Source: Aurantiochytrium sp. KH105 (Eukaryota > Sar > Bigyra > Thraustochytrida > Thraustochytriidae). From it: a stretch of 64,000 nucleotides of DNA. The DNA lies in the NCBI GenBank assembly GCA_003116975.1, contig BGKB01000002.1, forward strand, positions 248,001 through 312,000. The letters are read 5' to 3'. A program made the position numbers and the translations under genes. Under the pieces are notes generated by a model. That model ran no database searches. It was given only the letters and a program-made list of their open reading frames with translations, and was not told the DNA's origin. Shown one piece after another: positions 30,243-40,312 of this stretch (positions within the stretch are counted from its first letter, which is position 1; each line of letters begins with the position of its first letter).

Positions 30243-31889
30243 CGTTCGTTCGATCGTTCGATCGATTGATCGAACGCAAACAAGTGATCAAGCAAGCAAG
30301 CAAAGAAGTTCTTCGTTTCCTCCTTCTTCTTACGTTGTGCCCTGCCGTTTCACTGGACTTGCCCACGGGGTGTCGCGCAAGTGAACAGCAAGCGCCAGAA
30401 GACCGTTGATCGTCTCGGGTGCTTTGGGGCAGCTAGCTGTTCATCCACCACAGCGTGCCGCGCCAAGTCAAGTTACTTGCGTCTCGCGTCTCGCGTCTCG
30501 CGAGCGTTTCACGCGGGTTCACGAAAGCTCTTTGCGGTTTGCGGCGCGCAGCGTCCACGGGCCATGCGACATGTCCGTCCTCGAAGCGGGACTCGCGCTT
30601 GGGACTGAGATTAGGGAGAAGAGCGGCGGCATCTTCACGCCAATGCTAATTTTTGGCCTCCCTGCAGCGGACAGCAGCGGCACCTCCTGCCTAGCCCTCT
30701 CCCTCACTCTATACCTGGCTGTCGTCTCGAGTGTGATCCAGGGTTTGACCATCCTCCCTGCCTGCCCCAGACACCGATAGAGCCCCCCGTCGTTACCAGC
30801 CGCAACGCAGGCCCTCGGTGCGGGTCTGAGTTCAACGAGTTCAACCACTGTAACGCGCAGTCGCAGTCGCAATCGAAGTCGAAGCGATCACCGGTGATTG
30901 TGCTGCACGAGCTCCTGTCGCTGTCGAGATCGATGCCGCTCTCAGAAGGCCGAAGGATGATCATCATAAATCGGACTCGGACTCGGACTCGGACTCGTGG
31001 GCCCTAACATTGATCTTATGATTGATCGAGTCACAACGGACAACTTCCAGGATCTCGAAAGACCCCCCTTGGGCCAGTCGAGCGGACCGGGCTCGCTGCA
31101 GCTGCCACGACCGGCGGCTCCGGCCGTCCGCGTCGAGCCGAGCCGAGGTCGGAGAGGAAGGGGTCCGAGGTTGCCTTTTCGGACGCAAGGGTAGGGCTAG
31201 CTTGCTCTCCGAGCGAGCGAGCGTGCGTGCCGTGCGCGTGCGAGCGAGCATGAATGACCCCCCTTTTCCCGCTAACGACATAAAATCGCACCACTGGGGA
31301 CATTTTCGATGTCCCGATTCCCGAATGGGCGCTGCGAGAGGGAAGAGTGCACATGTGTACATGGCGTGCCATACGAAAGAAACGGCGCGTTGCAAGTTTG
31401 ATTCCACACGCCTCGTTGACGTTTCACGCGGGACGGAAAGCAGAATGAAATGCGGCGTGCGCGCAAGATGTCGAGCAGGCTGGCTGGTGGCACGTGCCAC
31501 GCGTACGCGAGACGGAAAACAGTCATAGCCGCAAAGAGGTGAGTCTGGAAAAGACAAAAGAGAAAGAAACCGTCTTGAGAAGAAAGCAAATTGGCCAAAG
31601 GGAAGCAACGAAAATTGGAAAAGAAACAACAAGCGTGTCGCCATCGCCATATTGTTGCTCGTTCGAGCGCATGTGGCACTTCTCTGTATCATTTTATCTC
31701 TAACCAATCAATCAGGACCGACCAATGCCTTTTAAAATCGTTGCGGGAGAGGATGGGGGCCCGTCGTTGATTCTCAACGTGCAAACTCCTGGCCCATTTC
31801 TTAATTTTAGCCAGAACAATGCTTTCACTTTCCGGGCCAGCGGGAGTTTGGCCTCAGAGTCATTCATCTTTCAGATGTTCATGAGCAGC
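30243..31889. other. Spacer between the two aquaporin genes
   Basis: 1.65 kb holding the promoter of copy 1 and the 3' end of copy 2. Seen inside: a perfect palindrome at 30255-30276, a short AAGC run near 30288, three CGTCTCG copies near 30480-30503 and a CGGACT run at about 30970-30995. A 247-codon minus-strand frame (30964-31707) has Arg/Ser-rich chance composition and no domain. Confidence 0.45.
30255..30276. promoter_or_regulatory. 22-bp inverted repeat upstream of aquaporin copy 1
   Basis: Arms CGTTCGATC and GATCGAACG around a GATT centre, 13 bp upstream of the proposed ATG. A dimeric protein site or a 5' UTR hairpin are both possible. It is embedded in a TTCGATCG-rich stretch, so simple-sequence origin is also possible. 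Confidence 0.35.
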
Positions 31890-33007
31890 TTAGACCTTGG
31901 CCATCATGAGAGGCCGGCCACTCGTGTCTTGCTGGACAGCAGTCTTTGGCACTGCGGCAGGCTCGTTGGGGTGGAGGAGCGTCTTGTGCAGTCCCGCCGC
32001 CGCAAACGACGCCATGAATGGACCGACAAAGTAAATCCAGTACGTGGAAGCCCAGACGTTCTGAAAATCGATGCAGAATCGTGAGTTAGCAAAGGCTTTC
32101 GCTCGTTAGCACTAAGAAAGAAGAAACTTACATTGCCAGCCATGGAATTCACAAGCGCAGGGCCGAACGTGCGGGCTGGGTTGATGCCGCACCCCGTTAG
32201 AGGAATGAGAACAACGTGCGACAGAAAGACTGCAAAGCCAATCGCAATTGGGGCATTTGCTGGCTTGCCCTGAGCCAAGCTGTCAGGGTGAAGAACTGTG
32301 CTGAGAACGGTAATGCAAAGCAAGAAGGTACCCAAGAACTCAAGCACAAAGCCATTGCCTGCGTTGAGAGTGGCATTGAGTCCGTTTGCACCAAGGTCAA
32401 AAGGTGGGTTGCCCACAAGAGACTCCACTTCTTCCTGTCGGCCATATGACATGTTGCTCGTGCATGCCCAGACAAGCAAGGATCCAAAGACAGCACCAAG
32501 CAACTGCGCGGCAATGTAGGCACCGCAGCGCAAAGGCGAGCATTCGCCCACAAGCGTAAGGCACAGTGTGACAGCCGGGCTATTGCTGCGGTCAGTCATT
32601 TCTTCTCCTTCGGCGATAACAATGTGTGCGTGTATGTGTGTGAGAGAGAGCGCGCGAGAGAGAGAGATCGACTTACTTGATGTGCCCTCCGCTCACATGG
32701 CCAAAGGCATAGACGAGGACGAGGATTCCAATGCCGAAGGCAAAGGCGATGGGGAGAATGCGTGCAACCTGCGAAAAGAAATCAATGAGAGAGATATTTT
32801 CTCGATTGTGAGAGGTTGAATGAGGGCAATAACTCATCGCCAATAATAATCACGTACCGTCTTTTGATTCGGTGCGTCGCTAAGCGCCAGAAATTCTCCT
32901 GTCGAAACCGCTGACCCGGTACCAATCCAGATAAAGAGCGTCATCGCAAGGAGCTCGACAAGAACATCCTTGACGAAGCGCGCGTCGACCACATCCTGTT
33001 TTGCCAT
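31890..33007 (-). CDS. Aquaporin (MIP family), four exons, copy 2
   Basis: Exons on the minus strand: 33007-32858, 32768-32677, 32579-32132 and 32060-31890; introns of 89, 97 and 71 nt, all GT-AG. Spliced length 286 aa, the usual size for the family. TM1 includes ELLAMTLFIWIGTGSAV. NPA1 is formed across the exon 2/3 junction as SGGHI-NPAVTL and NPA2 is CGINPARTFGP; both boxes are canonical. Without splicing the region falsely reads SPA at the first box. The C-terminus after the last helix is short. Intron phases (0, 2, 0) and positions match copy 1, so the two are ancient duplicates. Water or small-solute channel activity is expected. Confidence 0.93.
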
Positions 33008-33815
33008 ATTTTCTCACTCCGCTGGCACCCTTCTTCGCTCGGCAAAGGTCTCGCAGCACTTGCTCTCTTGTGTATTGCAGGTTTGCGTTTTGCTCTTGCC
33101 GAGGTTTTGCATCGGCCCATGCCTTTGTTCTTCTCCGGTGGCGCGAGAATCGGCGCGGAATCTTAAGCAGTCTTTCTCGCCGCGCCGCCTCCGCGCCGCC
33201 AAATGCTCATACTCACTGTCAATGTCAACCTGACCTGACTGTGAGATCCGTTTCGTGGGACATTGTGCATGTGTCTCTGCACGTGTGTATAGTACGAAAA
33301 TGAGGGAGAAAGGAAATGCTGGCGATACAGTCAGTGATTCGAGCAGCAGCACCCAGAGCAGCACTAACTGTAAGAGCGATTTTTTATAATACCAGGAAGA
33401 TCGAACATTCATTCAATGCGCACGCGCATGATTTGCGGGACCCCCCCCCCCCAAAAAAAGGGAAAAAGAGGGAGAAAGGAAGAGGGAGGGTGGCCGGCGC
33501 GAGGATAAAGGAAAGATCCGGCGAGCTCAGATTGAAGTATCAAAATACAAAGACACGACATGTCTTATAATTCGGTTTATTTGCACGCGCATGCCTCGCA
33601 GAAAAGAAAGAGGGCAGCTGGCATTCGAAAGCTCGTAAAAACGTCGAGGAACTTTATTTTATTATAAAAGTAAAAAAAGCCGACGCGTGTAGAATGGAGC
33701 AAAACGCACGACGTGTATACGCACGGGCTGCACAGTGAGCTAGTTTTCGAGAGAAAAAGGTGTCGTCGTTTACACGTTTCGATGTGTTTTGGTTTTTCAA
33801 CAAAAGAAGAAAAGT
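33008..33815. other. Spacer upstream of aquaporin copy 2
   Basis: About 800 bp between two minus-strand genes. It carries a 12-C run followed by 7 A at 33441-33459. No gene was seen. Confidence 0.45.
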
Positions 33816-34868
33816 TTATGAGGTTGAGGGATATGCCAAAGCGAGTCCGTGCGCAAAGGATGTGAGGCTGATGTCGAGGTCCGTGGCAATGCGTGAGGAG
33901 TCCATACCTGTGTCAAGGGGGCTTTTGACGCCGCGATCAAACGATCCTGCGAGGGCATCCTTGATGAGGGACATGTCGCGTCCGTTGTGAGCGCAAACCT
34001 GACGCGCCATTTCGAACCGTGAGAGCCGATTAGGACCGCCAAAATTATAGACCTTTTGCAAACCGTCCAGCGCTTGAGAGGATGGCTGTCGTGCTGCACG
34101 CGCACAGATGATTCTGGCAAGTAAAGCTTGAATAACGGCGAGAAAGTCACCAATAAAAATAGGGGACCGATACTCGTCAACGAAAAAGTCCGTCTCGAGG
34201 TTCTCGCGGAGGCGAGAGTCGACGAACTCGGGAAAGTAGTTGCAGGAGCCTTCGGCAGGCGGCCGACCATAAATTGCGCTCGATCGCAGCGCAAGATAGG
34301 CAGGCCAGCGCTCCGCAAGAAGCATTTCCGCTTCAATCTTGGATTGGCCGTACATGTTAACGGCGTTTGTTGGGGAAGATTCCGTGTAAAGCTCGCTCGT
34401 TGCACCATCGTAGACGAGATCTGTAGAAATGTGCACGATTACGCATTCGTTCTTGGACACAGTCGCCTCGAGGGCGTCAATAAGCTTTGTAGGCACATTG
34501 ACGGCGCGCGCGAGCGAAGGATCATCCTCACAAGTTTTGGGGCGCGCGATTGCAGCCGCGTTGATGACGAGATCAGGTTTGACTTCTTGCACACAGGCTT
34601 CGAGACCCTCACCAGTAGCAAAATCCACTTTGAAACCCTTGACAGCAATTGCTGCTGCTGATTTCTCGTCGCGTCGTCGGCGCCAGCCGTCGTCGTCGGG
34701 CTCGCCGAGGCTCTCCAGGCCGGCGAGCTCCTGCGCATGCTGCGTGTACGCAATGTGCAGCGGCAGCTCGGCGTTCCCGCGGCCGATCTCCACGCGAGGT
34801 CCCTGCAAGAGCTCGCGGACCAGGAACCCGCCCAGCTGGCCGCCGCCGCCCGTCACGAGCACGCGCAT
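33816..34868 (-). CDS. RmlD/MAT2B-type NAD(P)-dependent reductase
   Basis: 350 aa. An extended short-chain dehydrogenase of the RmlD-substrate-binding family. The nucleotide-binding loop VTGGGGQLGG is at residues 5-14. The active-site sequence HISTDLVYDG is followed by MYGQSKIEAE with the YxxxK pair at about 170. Relatives are bacterial dTDP-4-dehydrorhamnose reductase and the eukaryotic MAT2B regulatory subunit of methionine adenosyltransferase. Sequence does not separate these. A ~30-residue insertion (about 45-75) follows the first beta-alpha unit. The ATG at 34868 (AACATG context) is chosen because it starts directly on the Rossmann strand; an upstream in-frame Met adds 36 basic residues. 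Confidence 0.88.
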   Translation of the reverse strand: MRVLVTGGGGQLGGFLVRELLQGPRVEIGRGNAELPLHIAYTQHAQELAGLESLGEPDDDGWRRRRDEKSAAAIAVKGFKVDFATGEGLEACVQEVKPDLVINAAAIARPKTCEDDPSLARAVNVPTKLIDALEATVSKNECVIVHISTDLVYDGATSELYTESSPTNAVNMYGQSKIEAEMLLAERWPAYLALRSSAIYGRPPAEGSCNYFPEFVDSRLRENLETDFFVDEYRSPIFIGDFLAVIQALLARIICARAARQPSSQALDGLQKVYNFGGPNRLSRFEMARQVCAHNGRDMSLIKDALAGSFDRGVKSPLDTGMDSSRIATDLDISLTSFAHGLALAYPSTS

Positions 34869-35255
34869 GTTGATTCCGCGGCCTTCACAAACTCGTTTTG
34901 GCTTTGCAACACGTCGTTTGCAACGCTTTGCAATCTTTTGGCAGCATAGTAGTGCCTGCGAATGCCCACCGGTCACGTCAACATTATGATCAAGCGCGAC
35001 CTGTTTTGGGGGGGCATGGGGATCGCAGACACGCTTCGCGAGCCTCTAGGGCGGGGCAAGAACGATCTCCGCGTCGTGGACACCCCTCTACTTCTGCGAA
35101 TACAATGTTGATGAAGCAGGGCTTTCTCCTTTCCATGCTTGCTTGCATTCATGACGAACTGTCGCTTTGGACCACCGAAGCCGCCGAGAGCAAGCAAGCA
35201 GTCTGGGCATAACGAGAACGAGGAACGTCCGTCTGACCCATCGCCGCCTGCCACG
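34869..35255. promoter_or_regulatory. Divergent promoter, RmlD-like / DUF1279 genes
   Basis: 387 bp between two divergent starts. A short AAGC run lies near 35194. No other element was recognised. Confidence 0.4.
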
Positions 35256-35421
35256 ATGCTTATGCTGCGAGCCGCGACGCTGCGCCGGGCGCTAGCCTCG
35301 GCTTCTTCGTGCGGGCCCGCGCAGCAAGCAAGGCCGTCCGTCTTCGAGGGACCAGCGCAGACCTTCTCATGGCGAGCCATGACTTCAGGCCAGCGGCCGC
35401 CCTCCTCGTCGCCGCCGCCGC

Positions 35422-35471
<50 letters not shown>

Positions 35472-36146
35472 GAGGGAAAGAAGGACGGAAATGCAGCAGC
35501 AGGGACGGGGACGGAGACGCCCGCGAAGAAGCAGACGTTTGGTGACATGATGCAGCGGCATGGACCTGTGTTTCTGGTGAGCTGGGGCGCCTCGTGGGCA
35601 CTCTCTGGTCTCCTCGTGTACACGGCCATCGAGTTGAACGGCCCCGAAACCGCTCTCAACATCGCGCAGTCGGTGGGGCTCGACAAGCTTGTCCCACTCA
35701 ACAACATGGACCCCACGTTAGGCAACGTCGCGCTCGCGCTCGCGCTTAATGAGGCGCTCGAAATTGTCCGCTTCCCGCTCGTGGCGGCACTTACGCCGAG
35801 CATTACCAAAGTCGTGGAAGGCCGCTTTGGCGCGTCGATGCAACGCAAGCCAGGAAGATTTTCAACACTCATGAAAGAGCACGGTGTATTTTTTCTCATC
35901 TATTGGTCGGGACTTTGGGCCGTAACGGGTGTAGGGTGCTATGTTGGAATCAAGACTGCTGGCCCAGACGCGGCCTTGCAAGCCCTCTCTGCAATTGGTT
36001 TGGACCGCATTCTTCCCTTGGACAGCATTGACCCGACGATGGGTAACGTGGCGCTCGCTGTCGCGGTCAATGAGGCCATGGAGATTGTGCGTTTGCCCTT
36101 TATCATCGCGACCTTGCCCCTTCTCAAGCGCGCGTTGAAACGCTGA
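35256..36146 (+). CDS. Mitochondrial DUF1279 (FAM210-like) protein with two DUF1279 domains
   Basis: 296 aa. The start at 35256 (CACGATGC) gives a leader MLMLRAATLRRALASASS, Arg/Ala/Ser-rich and acid-free, as for mitochondrial import. A 16-Gln run encoded by 15 CAG and one CAA lies at about 57-72. Two homologous DUF1279 copies follow: MMQRHGPVFLVSWGASWALS with NALNEALEIVRFP-like end (about 95-190), and LMKEHGVFFLIYWSGLWAVT with VNEAMEIVRLPF (about 205-295). FAM210A/B proteins, which act in mitochondrial translation and organisation, normally have one copy. Each copy has two hydrophobic segments. The stop lies 34 bp from the end of the converging Dpy-30 gene. Confidence 0.9.
35424..35471 (+). 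repeat. (CAG)15-CAA trinucleotide run encoding polyQ
   Basis: Pure CAG run inside the DUF1279 gene, just after the predicted mitochondrial leader. Purity suggests recent length change and probable polymorphism. Confidence 0.97.
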
Positions 36147-36180
36147 TTCTGACGCTATTTTTCTTACAAAGGCAATCGAC

Positions 36181-37368
36181 TCAAAAGGCGAGACAGGCTG
36201 CTCCCGAGGAGGCATCTACTTCTAGGCGCAAGGGCCGCAGCATCTCCCGGACCATCGTATCTGTGTCGTGCTTGTAGACGCTACGCAGCGCACTATAATC
36301 CACACCTTGGCACTCGAGGTAGTGCCGCTCACCGCTTGCGAGGTTGAGCGCGTCTAAAACGAGGCTTCCTGTCGCTTCGACCAGGCTTGCTTTGAGAGCA
36401 AGCGATCGTCCGCTGATTCGCATAGCCAGCCGCACGCGGACAGTTTCGTCCTCCGAGTTCTCGTTCTGCTCTTCTTCTGACGATGCCTCTATAGGTTCTG
36501 ATGATGTTAGATTTTCTGAGTCGCCGGCCGACGTGCGGGGCTCATCATCTTGTAGAGCTGTCTCGGTGCCATACTCCTCCGTATATTCTTGCTGAACAAA
36601 CATAGCATTCGTGTGATCGAGACTGCTTTCCTTGTCCTCGTTGAATGTGACGTCGGCATGTACCGTTTGATCTTCATTGACTTCGAACGAGGCATTGTAG
36701 CCATGCGCATCCGCCTCAGAATCAGTCAAGTGGTCGCTCGCATCTTGCTCCAAGATGTCCTCCGCAAGAGGCTGACTTTCTTGGTTCATTGCATAGCGGT
36801 TCTCTTCTTCTTCTATAACTACCTGCTCTTGCTTATGATGCCCAGGGCTATCGACAAGGGCCATGCTCTCGATACTTTGGCCCTTGGACAACTGCAAGTT
36901 CCCCGTTGTCGGGTCCCCAAGCCCCCCTGTGCTGGGACCCAAACTCCGTGCAGCCTGAATGGCAGCTCCAGCGGGAACGATCTGTTGTTGCTGTTGCGAA
37001 GTCATGACCTCATGGCGGGGCGAGTAGTCCCGAGCATTGGCTACGGACCGCTCAAGGTCTGCCTTGCGTCTCAAAACGTACTCGTCACGTTGCGGCGAAA
37101 GAGCAAGGAGGAACTCGGCTAGAAAAAGGTATGGGTCGCTTGGACGCACGATACCGAGCCGGGTGAGGCCTTCCGTGAGCGCTGGCACGACATTCTTTTC
37201 GCCGTCAATGACGTTTCATGCACGTTCGAGTAGGTTAGTCTCATCGTAAACGACGACGATAGTGCATGCAGGTGCTGCTGGTGCGCACAAACGCGATTTT
37301 GCTATCCCACGTACCGCTGACAAGTATGCCTTGGTTCCGCTGCGCAGCGGCGTCGCGAGTCTCTCCAT
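36181..37368 (-). CDS. Dpy-30/RIIa-like dimerisation-domain protein, two exons
   Basis: Exons 37368-37315 and 37194-36181 with a 120-nt GTACGT...AAAAG intron carrying a CTAAC branch-like site; product 355 aa. Splicing joins TKAYLSA to NVVPALTEGL and so completes a Dpy-30 motif (about 10-50: VVPALTEGLTRLG, then PSDPYLFLAEFLLAL). Without the first exon the second has no ATG. The Dpy-30/RIIa fold is a helical dimer that docks amphipathic helices, for example in Set1/MLL complexes and radial spokes. The rest is acidic and low in complexity (about 60-270), then a compact C-terminal region (VRVRLAMRISGRSLALKASL, ECQGVDYSALRSVYKHD) of unknown family. Confidence 0.82.
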
Positions 37369-37877
37369 TGGGGCCCACGAGTCGAGACGAAACGAAACAA
37401 GGTCTCGCGTCGGAGATCCGGTCTGCCCAGACGGTTCGCGCGCTAGCTCACTCCCCCTCTTGCTCCACTTTTGCTTCGTGTCTCGCTTGCTCGCATGCTT
37501 GCCTGCTCCGGCAACTTCGCGAGTCCCATTGCTGGGCTCCGGCGCGGAGTCCACGGTCCTACAAGATGGACGCGCCAAACCTCTCTTTGTCTACTTCTGT
37601 GTCCCCACGGGGACTCTGGTGTGTACTGCTTGCCATTGCCTGTTGCAATAACTAGTATCGAGTCTAGTTTTGCGCTATCGCGTGTGATGTAGAGAGCGAA
37701 TGAACGGCTGCAGCAGGAGCAGAGCCCGAAGCGAGTGTGCGTGAGGAGGTCCGTGCGCGCGCAGCGGGTGCGCGAAAAGACGTAAAGGGGCGCGACGCAG
37801 AGGGCGCCGCGTCAGACAGGAAAGGAGGAAACGCTCGCAGCTCGCTTCGGCGGCTGGCGCGAGGTCGCGTGGCCACC
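37369..37877. promoter_or_regulatory. Divergent promoter, Dpy-30 / CDV3-like genes
   Basis: About 510 bp between divergent starts. Open frames here lack ATGs or domains. No further element was recognised. Confidence 0.4.
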
Positions 37878-39224
37878 ATGGCGGATATGGACGCCCTGTT
37901 CAAGAACAGGAAGAAGAAGAAGGGCAAGAAGACCTTGAACAAGAATTTTAACGAGGTGCTCGAGGCCTCGCAGAAGGACGAAAGCACGTATGAGCCCGCC
38001 ACGCAGCTTTATCACAAGACAGATGAGGACGGACGCACGGTCGTCGTCGAGGAGGCCGTCGAGAAGAACGCCGCCGCCGCTGCGGCCCCGAAGAAGAAGA
38101 TCGGCGGCCTCACGGCGGCCGTGAATGCGTCCAAGGGCATAAGTGGCGCCTCTGGCAAGGTCTTGCAGGTCGATGGCGCCGACCTCGTTGGCGGTGAGTG
38201 GGTCGACGACAGCCGCTCCAAGCCGCAGGGCACACAGCTGGCGGCGAACAAGGGCGTGGCGGACATGGATGGCCTTACCTCGTCTCTGCCGACGGAAACA
38301 AAGTCGTACGCCACTCTCCAGGCCGAGGCGTACAACCGCCAGATGTTTCATCGCGCTCGTATGCAAGCCCAGATGGAGGCCGAGGGCAAAACCAAGAAAA
38401 AGGAGGAAAAGAAGAAGCCTGAAGACGATAAGCCAAAGGTCTTTCGTCCTCGCGCTCTGGTCGAGGCCCGGGCAAACCGGGAGGGCGCCCACGCGCTCAA
38501 GGAGCTCGACAACGATGCCATCTTCCCCACTCTTGGTGCCGGCGGTGCCGGCGCCTCCTCCTCCAAGACGCAGCTCCCCGCATCGGCTTGGGGTGTTGTC
38601 CAAAAGAGTATTGTGGAGGACCTCTTGTACAAGCAGACCGAGGGCGAGTACCTGGGTGAGGATTTTATTCCCGCCGAGACTTTCGACGGGCAGAAACTTG
38701 GCTACTCCTTCAAGCTTGGCGACGAGGGCCAGGGCTACTACTGGGAGTGCAAACCGCCTGGCGAGGACGACGACGAGGATGAGGACAATAAGACAGATGA
38801 GGCTGCTCAGGACGGCGAGGCTGCCGCTGCTGCGGCCAAGGCCAAGGGAGAAAAGGAGGAGGAGGAGGGCACCGCTGCCGCCAACGCCAAGGAGACCGAG
38901 GCGAGCGGAACTGCTGCCGGCGAGGAACCCCCTGCAGAGCCCGAGCTGTCTCCTGCCGAGATCGCCGCCCGTGAGGAGAAGGAGCGCAAGCGCCTCGAGA
39001 AGAAGAAGATCAAGGAGCAACAAAAGGCCGAATGGGAGCGTCAGAACGCTCTTGCTCTCGAGCGCGAAAAGGAGGAGCAGCTTGCCAAGGAAAAGGCCGC
39101 AGCAGAGAGTGCCGCTGCTCCTGCCCCGGATGCCGCGGCTGCCCCTGCCGGCGAGGCTGCCCCGCCCGAGGATCGCTTCAGCGGTCTCAAGAAGAAGAAG
39201 AAGAAGAAGCAGCCCGCTGCCTAA
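37878..39224 (+). CDS. CDV3-like lysine-rich protein, function unknown
   Basis: 448 aa from an ideal GCCACCATGG start. The N-terminus MADMDALFKNRKKKKGKK and a later GGEWVDDSRSK element resemble CDV3 homologues. A separate element near 262-290, FIPAETFDGQKLGYSFKLGD followed by GQGYYWE, matches a recurring eukaryotic pattern (PGYVFK-like, then GxGYY) of unknown role. The C-terminal half is charged coiled coil with Ala/Glu/Lys repeats, ending in FSGLKKKKKKKQPAA. The basic ends and helical charge suggest RNA or ribosome association, but that is inference. CDV3 itself has no settled molecular function. Confidence 0.75.
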   Translation: MADMDALFKNRKKKKGKKTLNKNFNEVLEASQKDESTYEPATQLYHKTDEDGRTVVVEEAVEKNAAAAAAPKKKIGGLTAAVNASKGISGASGKVLQVDGADLVGGEWVDDSRSKPQGTQLAANKGVADMDGLTSSLPTETKSYATLQAEAYNRQMFHRARMQAQMEAEGKTKKKEEKKKPEDDKPKVFRPRALVEARANREGAHALKELDNDAIFPTLGAGGAGASSSKTQLPASAWGVVQKSIVEDLLYKQTEGEYLGEDFIPAETFDGQKLGYSFKLGDEGQGYYWECKPPGEDDDEDEDNKTDEAAQDGEAAAAAAKAKGEKEEEEGTAAANAKETEASGTAAGEEPPAEPELSPAEIAAREEKERKRLEKKKIKEQQKAEWERQNALALEREKEEQLAKEKAAAESAAAPAPDAAAAPAGEAAPPEDRFSGLKKKKKKKQPAA

Positions 39225-39652
39225 GGTCAAGGGGAGTAGGGCGCGTCTCATTGCGCCTTCAAACCCGTACGCTTCGTTTCGATGCGTCCTTTTCTGCGTT
39301 GCTATTCTACACACAACCCTACTTTACCTTCCATTTGAGACTTGGACACCAGCAAGCAAGGTCAAGGAGATACTGATAGGGCCAGGTTATGCATAGGCCT
39401 AGATCTGGACAGAGCAGGACGCAGGGCATTGGTAAGAATTGGTCTTGCCTAGGTGCTTGCAGGGTGCCCAGGACGTGACGCATGTGCAAGCAGCCTGTTC
39501 TGTTTGTGTGCGTGCGCTCTCCATTCATTCATTCGTTCATTCATCCACCCATCAACTCAAGTTCCATGACATGTTTTGGCGTTCGTACTTTTTTTTTAAA
39601 AGATCCATGAATGGACTTTTTACCATGATTATCCTTTGCTGTGCCTACTTTC
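39225..39652. other. Convergent spacer, CDV3-like / MsrB
   Basis: About 430 bp between converging genes, with an ATTC tetranucleotide run near 39521-39545. No gene was seen. Confidence 0.5.
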
Positions 39653-40312
39653 CTACATCTTGCTGTCCTTGAGAACCTCCTCGGCGGGGCCCGACGACGT
39701 CTCGCCGTCGTTCTCTTCGCCATCTTGTTCCTCGGATGATGACGGGACAGGGCCCTTCATGAACTTGACCGAAACTGAGTTGACGCAATGTCGCTCGTTC
39801 GTGGGCGTCAATCCTTCACCGTGAAAAACGTGGCCCAGGTGGCCGCCGCACTTGGCGCACATGATCTCCACCCGCTTCATGCCGAATGAGGTATCAACCT
39901 CGACCACCATCGAGTCCTTGATGCACTTGTCGAACGCAGGCCAGCCGCAGCCGGAGTCGAACTTGGCCGCCGCCGTGTACAGCGGGTTCTTGCACGCCCG
40001 GCACGCAAAGTAGCCCTCGTCGGCCGCAGGATAGAACTTGTCATACTCGCCGGTGTACGCGCGCTCGGTGCCCTTCTCGCGCAGCACGTGGTACTCCTGC
40101 GGCCGGAGCTCCGCGCGCCATTCCTCCTCGCTCTTGCGCACCTCGAAGCCGCTGCTCTTCGCGGCGTCCGCCATGAGCCCTCGCGTCGCCGCCGGGACCC
40201 GCGCCGACCCCCTCGCGGGCCGCTCTCTGCCGCCGCCGTGCGTCGCCGCGAGCGCTCCTCTGCCGCGCGCGCTCCGGGTCGCCCGCGACCACGCCGCTCG
40301 CACGTGTTGCAT
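39653..40312 (-). CDS. MSRB: Methionine-R-sulfoxide reductase B
   Basis: 219 aa from the ATG at 40312 (A at -3), which gives a basic leader MQHVRAAWSRATRSARGRG suited to mitochondria or plastid-like import. An internal ATG at 40174 (MADAAKSSG) would give a ~173-aa cytosolic form of normal MsrB size. The MsrB core is complete: EEWRAEL, GYFACRACKNPLY (zinc CxxC), SGCGWPAF, MCAKCGGHLGHVF (second CxxC) and the catalytic Cys in RHCVNSVSVKF. It reduces methionine-R-sulfoxide using thioredoxin. The C-terminus adds ~30 acidic residues. Confidence 0.95.
   Translation of the reverse strand: MQHVRAAWSRATRSARGRGALAATHGGGRERPARGSARVPAATRGLMADAAKSSGFEVRKSEEEWRAELRPQEYHVLREKGTERAYTGEYDKFYPAADEGYFACRACKNPLYTAAAKFDSGCGWPAFDKCIKDSMVVEVDTSFGMKRVEIMCAKCGGHLGHVFHGEGLTPTNERHCVNSVSVKFMKGPVPSSSEEQDGEENDGETSSGPAEEVLKDSKM

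Noticed and set aside
30964-31707. 247-codon minus-strand frame between the aquaporins
   Set aside because: Arg/Ser/Leu-rich, no domain, spans a CGGACT repeat; composition of non-coding DNA.
31904-32599. SPA in place of the first NPA in an aquaporin
   Set aside because: It is an artefact of reading through the intron; splicing at the CAATAG acceptor restores NPA.
37812-39314. 500-codon minus-strand frame opposite the CDV3-like gene
   Set aside because: Leu-rich antisense of Lys/Glu/Ala codons.
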